A DNA stretch of 64,000 bases from Arthrobotrys musiformis (taxonomy: Eukaryota; Ascomycota; Orbiliomycetes; Orbiliales; Orbiliaceae): positions 1,984,001 to 2,048,000 of the forward strand of contig JAVHJL010000007.1 of NCBI GenBank assembly GCA_036971715.1, given 5' to 3'. Below the pieces are notes generated by a model. It worked only from the letters and a program-made list of their open reading frames with translations, was not told where the DNA came from and searched no databases. Below are positions 58,231-64,000 of this stretch, in pieces (position 1 is the stretch's first letter; each line of letters opens with the position of its first letter). The position numbers and the translations under genes are program-made.

Positions 58231-59425
58231 GTCGATACTCCTAGCCCCGATACTAATATTAACTCCCAAAGTAGAGCATCACCTTCTTCATCCAAACGGC
58301 TGTCTTAAATTAGCAGAATGGAAGAAAAAGACCGTTGCTGACTTTAGATACTTTTACGCATGAATAATCAGGTCATAAACTAATATAAATTTCAAAGTTA
58401 GCGCGTAGTTTTGTCTATGGCGGAATATCCCCCGGCCTCGCCAACACGACCTCTTTGAAATTTATGTTAGAACGTATTAGTGGAGAGGGAAGCTGTGGTT
58501 TCAACTCGCAGCCCCCCTTTTTTCAAAATCCTCTTAATTAATTCCACAGAGTATAATTCCATTAACTGATTCGCGATCGGTTCTCAATAATGCTGGTTTG
58601 AAATATGAATTTAAATAAGTTATCTGTACTTTCAAGACTTCTCCAAACTTTTCTAGTCCTTCGCCGTTCTGTATGAGCTACCATTTGGTCTTGCAATTTT
58701 CTTTGTTTCATTTATTTCGCAGCCATTCTGCACGTTCTGTATACAATTATGGATACTAAATTTTTATTTCACTCCCGGAAATTCATGCTACCTCAACCGC
58801 AACAGCCTTTGGTTTACAAGATAATGCCGCCTCGTGATATAGCGCTGCTGTTAAAAAAATTACTATTTGCTGATATTTGTCTCCTGCGCAGCACCACCCT
58901 CTGGGTGGCTAAGATATATCATAGCATTGAGTTGTAAGTGTGGTATTGTGAGCTTGTCTCAATCCAGCGCATCAGAGTGTCCAAAGTGGGTCCCGCGTTT
59001 GAAGCAAGGAACAGAAAGCTCAGCTGAGTGGCACGCAGTTGAATCGACGTCATCATGCGATATATTTGGTTTTCTCTGCGCGGTAGAGCGTCGAATGGAT
59101 ACATACTTAAGTACTTAGTTTGGATATGATCTTAGGGCACTTCATCTCTGGGGTTTCAGGTTAGCTTCCAACACATAATCCAAAACGGCTGTATTATAAG
59201 CTTATAAGTTATAATTACAGACGCTGGGCGCTCGTTCTCAGATCTCAATACGTTCCCCGCAAACACAATTCAAATATGTTATAGTTGCACTTCACAATTT
59301 ACCTCCAATTCAGATCAGAAACAATCCTTACTTAAAGTCTCTCTACAGATATATCGCGAGTATAGTTAAGTTCCTCAAAGGGCCGCTTGTTGGAAACGGT
59401 CTCGCCGGCCGGCCTCTTTAATTCT
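58231..59425. other. Intergenic region
   Basis: AT-rich. A 62-codon ATG frame at 58749-58937 is too short and featureless to call. Otherwise nothing seen beyond flanking regulatory DNA. Confidence 0.5.
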
Positions 59426-60046
59426 ATGTCGAATGAGGACCTCCAGCCAAAGTCCTACGATCAAGATATCGGTGGTGACGCCAACGCCCTCGTCCGAGTA
59501 CCAACTCTTTCAGAGCCGACCCAGAAATTCCCAGGAAATTCTGACGATGATATAACACGAGCATACTTCCTTAGTCCTGGTTCCATCAGAAACTATGACG
59601 CGCTGACGGAACAACTACTCGAAGATCACCAAAGGCCGGTGAAAACGAAAGTGCATGTTGACGTCAACCTTAGTGTTGACCTTGATTTGTCTCCCGAGGT
59701 ATACGGGGATCTCCATTTATCCATGCTATGCGTTACGATAAAACGAAAGCCTTGGGAAGAGGATGTAATTACAAGTGATGGAAGGAGGATTGCAGGAACA
59801 GTACTCAGGATATCGGATGCGGGAGGCAGATTAATCCATCGTCAAGTGGTGGGCTTTGAAAGTTTTAGCGAGTGGTGGTGGGTTGTAAGGACACAGCTTC
59901 GAGAGTTGGTCAAGAGAAAGGCAGCGGCTTGGGTGGGAAATGCAAGAGAGTACTTAGCCCAGGGTAGAGCAAGGAGGTTAACAATGCTTTCCATTTTTCC
60001 AGCAACATTTCTGGCAGTGATACTTTGGAGATTCCTTCACGGCTAG
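59426..60046 (+). CDS. Tail-anchored protein with divergent LDLNL-GDL-type motif (family copy 3), 206 aa
   Basis: A single exon; the first in-frame ATG is at 59426 (MSNEDLQPKSY). Residues 1-75 are acidic and polar. Residues about 79-106 read KTKVHVDVNLSVDLDLSPEV then YGDLHLSML, which keeps the pattern of the other two copies (alternating V/L with D/N and a terminal GDLxLxxL) with many substitutions. Unlike them, the protein continues with a charged helical part (SEWWWVVRTQLRELVKRKAA). It ends in one hydrophobic helix, MLSIFPATFLAVILWRFLHG, which looks like a tail anchor. Function unknown. The shared motif and position suggest old local duplication. Confidence 0.6.
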   Translation: MSNEDLQPKSYDQDIGGDANALVRVPTLSEPTQKFPGNSDDDITRAYFLSPGSIRNYDALTEQLLEDHQRPVKTKVHVDVNLSVDLDLSPEVYGDLHLSMLCVTIKRKPWEEDVITSDGRRIAGTVLRISDAGGRLIHRQVVGFESFSEWWWVVRTQLRELVKRKAAAWVGNAREYLAQGRARRLTMLSIFPATFLAVILWRFLHG

Positions 60047-60446
60047 AATATTAATTTTCATGCAACTTGTGTACTTTTATAATTACTTGTATCCTTTTCA
60101 TGCTGCTTGAATTTCAACCCAACCAACGCAAAGGGTTTCAATAATATCACACCGATCACTACAGTCCAGGGTGCCAGAACACTTTCGAAATTTCATGTAT
60201 TGCCCATTCATTATAACATTCAATATATTGGAGAATACCTTGAGATTTTGGAGAAACAATCCCTGAGATAAAAATAATGGCCTTGAGTGGTCTCGTACCC
60301 AGACCGCACAAAGAGTGATCGAAGCCTTGAAGTTCATTTTCGCTGAGAACTCAGGTACACAACGCTCTGATGCATACACGTGAATACAGTAAATAATGCA
60401 ACCGTTTTCAATTGGTCAAATTGGGTAACCCAGAACATGATATCCA
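60047..60446. other. Convergent 3' flanks
   Basis: 400 bp between the stops of two convergent genes. No coding signal. Confidence 0.6.
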
Positions 60447-62720
60447 TTAAACAAACATCTCTGCGTGAAGTATTATTTTACCATCGAATACATAGTTATA
60501 GCCATTGACGACATAAAGACGTGCAGCGGTCGGCCGAGCGCCCGCCTTGTCTACTGAGAGAGCTCGAAGACCTTGAACAGTATCGCCTGGCTTGAAAACC
60601 ATCTCCGTGCCCTCTTGGTGATCATCTTTAGTGCTCTTGTAATCGAAATAGCTAACGAAAAACTCGAAATTGGAATATATCCAATCTATCTGACCGCACT
60701 CTCGTGTAGCTTCCTTTTCAGTGCCCACACGCAAGAATACTCCATGCCCATTACAAGTATATATGAACCTGGAATGCTCGTACCCACCCTTATCAAGAGG
60801 TAATTGATACACTCGAGTTTGGATAACCCCTAGTCCAGCAGGACTGACTTGCTTCGCCCGCCAAATTGCCGGCTTTGACAGCGTTGTTTCGCGCCCGTCG
60901 GGTCGGGCGACAATGAAACGGTCTATGGATGATTTTCCTGGCTCGAACAAACGCTTGGGAGCTTCTTCGACGTATATATGCCAAGGAACTAGAGTACTTG
61001 TCTTTGCAGTATTGGTAAATGTGCCAGAAAGCTGAAATGGTTTCTTGAACCAAAGGCCCGTCTCAAATCGACTTATGAAGCCATCGGTGCTGGTTTCTAC
61101 CGCCTTATAACGAGCCAAATATGGCAACTTTCGGGTCAGTTTTTCGATTTCAGTAGTTCCAGAATCATGGTTTAACTTTGGATCCCAGTTGTCGGGTAGA
61201 CCGAGGAAAGCAAGTAACGGAACTCTTCGCCTCCCTCCGCCTGGTCTTCTTGTAGACCACCAAAGCCTATTGTCATTTTCCGGAGGGAAAATGCTCATTA
61301 AATTGCCAGTATCCGTTACACCCTCCCAGAAAAATGTGCCTTCAATACGCGGGTCAACGAAAGCACTTTTGCTTCGGCGCAGCCCCCAACCCCAGGACTT
61401 GAATGTCCCACCGCCTAGTTTGTCGGGGCATGGTTTCCCTTCTCTAAGACGTGCCTCGTTGATATTTATCAATGAGAGAACTGGGGAGTCCTTGCCACCT
61501 TTGCAGATGTAGACAACGAGTTCGGTCCCGGATAGGTGTAGCCTCCCGTCGATTTGAAGCCATCTGGCGGCCTCACCTTCCGCAAACTTCTGCGTAAATA
61601 GGTTGTAGCCTTTATACGGGAACCCCCCTTTAGCGATTACCCAGAGGTCATCAGTTAAGGAATTTAGGCAGGTGAGTAAAAATCCTTTCGCTTCGCTAGG
61701 CTGTAAAAACTCTCCTTGCCAAACTGGCTCTAACTTGGTTAATTCTGATGATTCTTCGCTTGGGGGCTTGAACCAAGTTACCGAATTTGTGTAAGGATTG
61801 ATTTTATTCGGTTTGAGGGTTTCTGAGTTCTTATTTCGCGGCTTTCTTAGGAACCCCTTGCCCGGGGCTCGCGACCCTTGAAAAAGCGAAAATGATTCTC
61901 CTTCAGGAGTAGATAAATCAAGGTTTGGGGTCCCGTAATCATATGATGTAGCATGATCTTCTTCTTCGTCTGGTTCTGTGGGTAGGGTGGGTTCGTCGTC
62001 TTCGTCTCCTGTATTAAAGTTTTGCTCAATTTTTCTCGACGCCCCCCTAGCAGTATCAACTGGATTCAAATTCCCATATCCCCGGAAGCTGGTGCCAGTC
62101 CTTGGACTGCTATACATAGTATCCGGCGAATTAAGTTGTAGATTTGGAATAGCATTTATCTCTTTCCCAAATGTGACTTGCTGCATAGGTCGTTGTTTGT
62201 TTCGATATGTGGAGCCTCCGCGCGATGTCAATTGGGTGATATCGATATCATGTTGCATGTCCGATCGGCTGTTATCTCGAGTACGACAAGTATCTGGGGT
62301 ACGTGCTGAGCCCTGAAAACTAAGCCAATCACAGTAGGGGCTTAACACTCCTCCTTCCCCATATGTCGTCTTTAGCTGCTGGGAAGCTAATGCTTCATTC
62401 TGGAGAAGCTGGTTGGAACCCCGAAAAAAAGGCGTGCGGTCGCTATACGGTGCGGGTTTGGTCGGGATATTCAATTCATTTTCGGCCAGTGTCTCTCTCA
62501 CCGTCGCCAGCTGTATATCATTCGTATTTCCGGCATTGTTTCCCCGGTTTGTAACTCCAGACCGAGATGGTAAGAGTTCTCGTGCACTGCCACTGCCTGC
62601 AGATTCTACAGTGCCATCACCTTCGTATCCTTGCCCATGGATACCGGCCGAGAAATAGATCGTCCAGATGAAAACACCCAATAGATAATGTTCGGCCGGC
62701 CTCGCGCGCATTGTAGCCAT
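60447..62720 (-). CDS. Large secreted orphan protein, 757 aa
   Basis: A single exon with ATG at 62720. The N-terminus fits a signal peptide (charged start, then LLGVFIWTIYFSAGIHG, cleavage near residue 29). Residues 30-330 are polar, low in complexity and rich in Thr, Ser, Asn and Glu, with an acidic run (DDEPTLPTEPDEEED). The C-terminal 420 residues look folded: WQGEFLQPSEAKGFLLTCLN, LWVIAKGGFPYKGYNLFTQK, LHLSGTELVVYICKGG and a C-terminal beta-rich part ending GYNYVFDGKIILHAEMFV. A few Cys residues could form disulfides. I recognise no enzyme motif or family. Such long secreted proteins without assigned domains often act at the cell surface; that is only a possibility. Confidence 0.7.
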   Translation of the reverse strand: MATMRARPAEHYLLGVFIWTIYFSAGIHGQGYEGDGTVESAGSGSARELLPSRSGVTNRGNNAGNTNDIQLATVRETLAENELNIPTKPAPYSDRTPFFRGSNQLLQNEALASQQLKTTYGEGGVLSPYCDWLSFQGSARTPDTCRTRDNSRSDMQHDIDITQLTSRGGSTYRNKQRPMQQVTFGKEINAIPNLQLNSPDTMYSSPRTGTSFRGYGNLNPVDTARGASRKIEQNFNTGDEDDEPTLPTEPDEEEDHATSYDYGTPNLDLSTPEGESFSLFQGSRAPGKGFLRKPRNKNSETLKPNKINPYTNSVTWFKPPSEESSELTKLEPVWQGEFLQPSEAKGFLLTCLNSLTDDLWVIAKGGFPYKGYNLFTQKFAEGEAARWLQIDGRLHLSGTELVVYICKGGKDSPVLSLININEARLREGKPCPDKLGGGTFKSWGWGLRRSKSAFVDPRIEGTFFWEGVTDTGNLMSIFPPENDNRLWWSTRRPGGGRRRVPLLAFLGLPDNWDPKLNHDSGTTEIEKLTRKLPYLARYKAVETSTDGFISRFETGLWFKKPFQLSGTFTNTAKTSTLVPWHIYVEEAPKRLFEPGKSSIDRFIVARPDGRETTLSKPAIWRAKQVSPAGLGVIQTRVYQLPLDKGGYEHSRFIYTCNGHGVFLRVGTEKEATRECGQIDWIYSNFEFFVSYFDYKSTKDDHQEGTEMVFKPGDTVQGLRALSVDKAGARPTAARLYVVNGYNYVFDGKIILHAEMFV

Positions 62721-64000
62721 CTAAAGACCGCGCGTTTCTCACGTGAGTTTATAATGGTGTTATTGGATGGAATTTTGAAATACGTAATGCCATGCCGAAA
62801 ACGCATGGGAATTAACAACCTGAGGAGGCCACACTCTCTCGAGTCCAGTGGCTTCCATGCTTGCCCCAAACTAGTAGTTCTTTTTTTGAGGCAATAATAT
62901 CTAGACGAATGATTAGTCCCACCAAGACCTAGAGAATGGAGACCTGTAGAGCTATGAGACATTTAACCTAATCGAAATTAGCTTTAAAAAGCTTAGTTGA
63001 GCTTATATTCATTGACCTGGGAATGAGACTATCCATTGACCAAGCAATCCATAGCCTGTGTGCTGGGTCCAATTTACAACGCAGCTTTGTGTTGGGCTAG
63101 CATGCACCTGCACTGGATAGGAATATTTATCCTGATCGAATCGAATCGAATCAAGGACGTCGAGAATGAGATGTTACGAAGGCCACCTCGCAGAGAGAGA
63201 AAAAAAGCAAGAAAGAAAGGGCCTTCTCTTTTTTCCCGCCTCCATCCACCTACCCCAAATTCTGGGTAATCGGTGGTGTCGTTCCCTTGTCAAAGTTCTT
63301 GTGAAAGAGAGCTCGATCGAGAGTGCTCGAGCTGAAGTTGCAGCACAACGCGCGAAGATTAGTCATCCACAAATGAAAACCACATTCCCTTCATGGATTG
63401 GAATAGCAGTGGGCGAATCAGCACTAATATTGACAAGAGTCTAGAGGCAATCTATCGATTCAAAACTTTCCCATAATAAGTTTCCCGTGATAGCGAGGTG
63501 CCTCACATAGGACACCATCAACTAGACGCAAGGGTAGCTAGAGCACGTAGCGGAGCGAGTAGACTCTGGCCTGTAGAGGTTGGAAATTAACTTGCACATG
63601 CAAAATGCGTCTTGAGCCAAAGATGCAAGAACGAAATCAACCTCGAGGCTATGCATGCACAATTTTGTATTTCAAATCTATCTATTTGGTAATGCAAGCT
63701 TAACTGCTGAGGTTAGTTCGCAGACCCGAATATATATCTAAGGATTGCAAACCGATCGTTAATCCATTAGTCAAGTTCACCACAGCATGAACTCATGAAC
63801 AGGATGCTAGCTGAGGGGATATATTTTCTTCAATCGGCCGTAAAGCACATTGACTATGTAATCTCAGGAGGCTGTTCAGAAAACTTTCAATACGAACTGA
63901 ACCGTCTCGAAATCCCCGCCCATCCACTAACCAATAATTCGAGCTCAGCTGACGTCAGCCTAACTCCATGGATCCATCATGTCTCAGTGCCCCCACCAGG
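62721..64000. other. Gene-free right edge
   Basis: It includes the promoter of the secreted orphan gene. Frames at 63036-63444 lack ATG starts. Nothing else recognised up to the window end. Confidence 0.5.

Overview
The window looks like nuclear DNA of a filamentous ascomycete (Pezizomycotina). Genes are split by short introns (46-164 bp) with GT...AG ends and ctaac/ctgac-type branch sites. The gene content is typical of moulds: Ppo-type fatty-acid oxygenases, a heme-thiolate peroxidase, GH7 and PL1 secreted enzymes, a DHA2-type transporter, a fungal rhodopsin-like 7-TM protein and several fungus-only hypothetical families. Gene density is low (19 protein genes in 64 kb) and long intergenic stretches are rich in pyrimidine tracts. 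I could not place the species; an early-diverging Pezizomycotina lineage such as Orbiliomycetes is only a guess. I saw no tRNA, rRNA, CRISPR array or intact transposon.

Layout. 1.4-2.3 kb: a voltage-gated proton channel (minus). 6.9-7.7 kb: a C2H2 zinc-finger protein preceded by more than 4 kb of CT-rich, gene-free DNA. 11.2-14.1 kb: an OB-like/TPR/SET protein. 14.6-31.5 kb: a run of lipid-oxidation genes. It holds a nine-exon Ppo (minus) whose dioxygenase active site is mutated but whose P450 site is intact; a divergent Ppo (plus) with an intact dioxygenase site; a convergent heme-thiolate peroxidase; and a DDHD phospholipase. 33.8-35.5 kb: a rhodopsin-like 7-TM protein. 36.3-37.7 kb: a PL1 pectate lyase. 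40.1-41.1 kb: a three-exon F-box protein. 41.4-42.6 kb: an orphan nuclear-looking protein with five 16-residue repeats. 43.1-44.8 kb: a GH7 glucanase. 47.0-47.4 kb: a small secreted protein. 50.2-52.1 kb: a DHA2 transporter.

52.9-60.0 kb holds three genes sharing a short LDLNL...GDL C-terminal motif, interleaved with a small membrane-anchored fungal hypothetical and a DUF6987/LEA-like protein. 60.4-62.7 kb encodes a large secreted orphan.

How the genes may work together (inference): the phospholipase could free fatty acids, the intact Ppo could make hydroperoxides, and the P450 domains of both Ppos plus the peroxidase could convert them. This would be an oxylipin neighbourhood with one enzyme specialised for the second step. 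The GH7, PL1 and small secreted genes fit plant-matter breakdown or host contact. All exon joins were worked out by eye from reading frame, splice signals and remembered family alignments.
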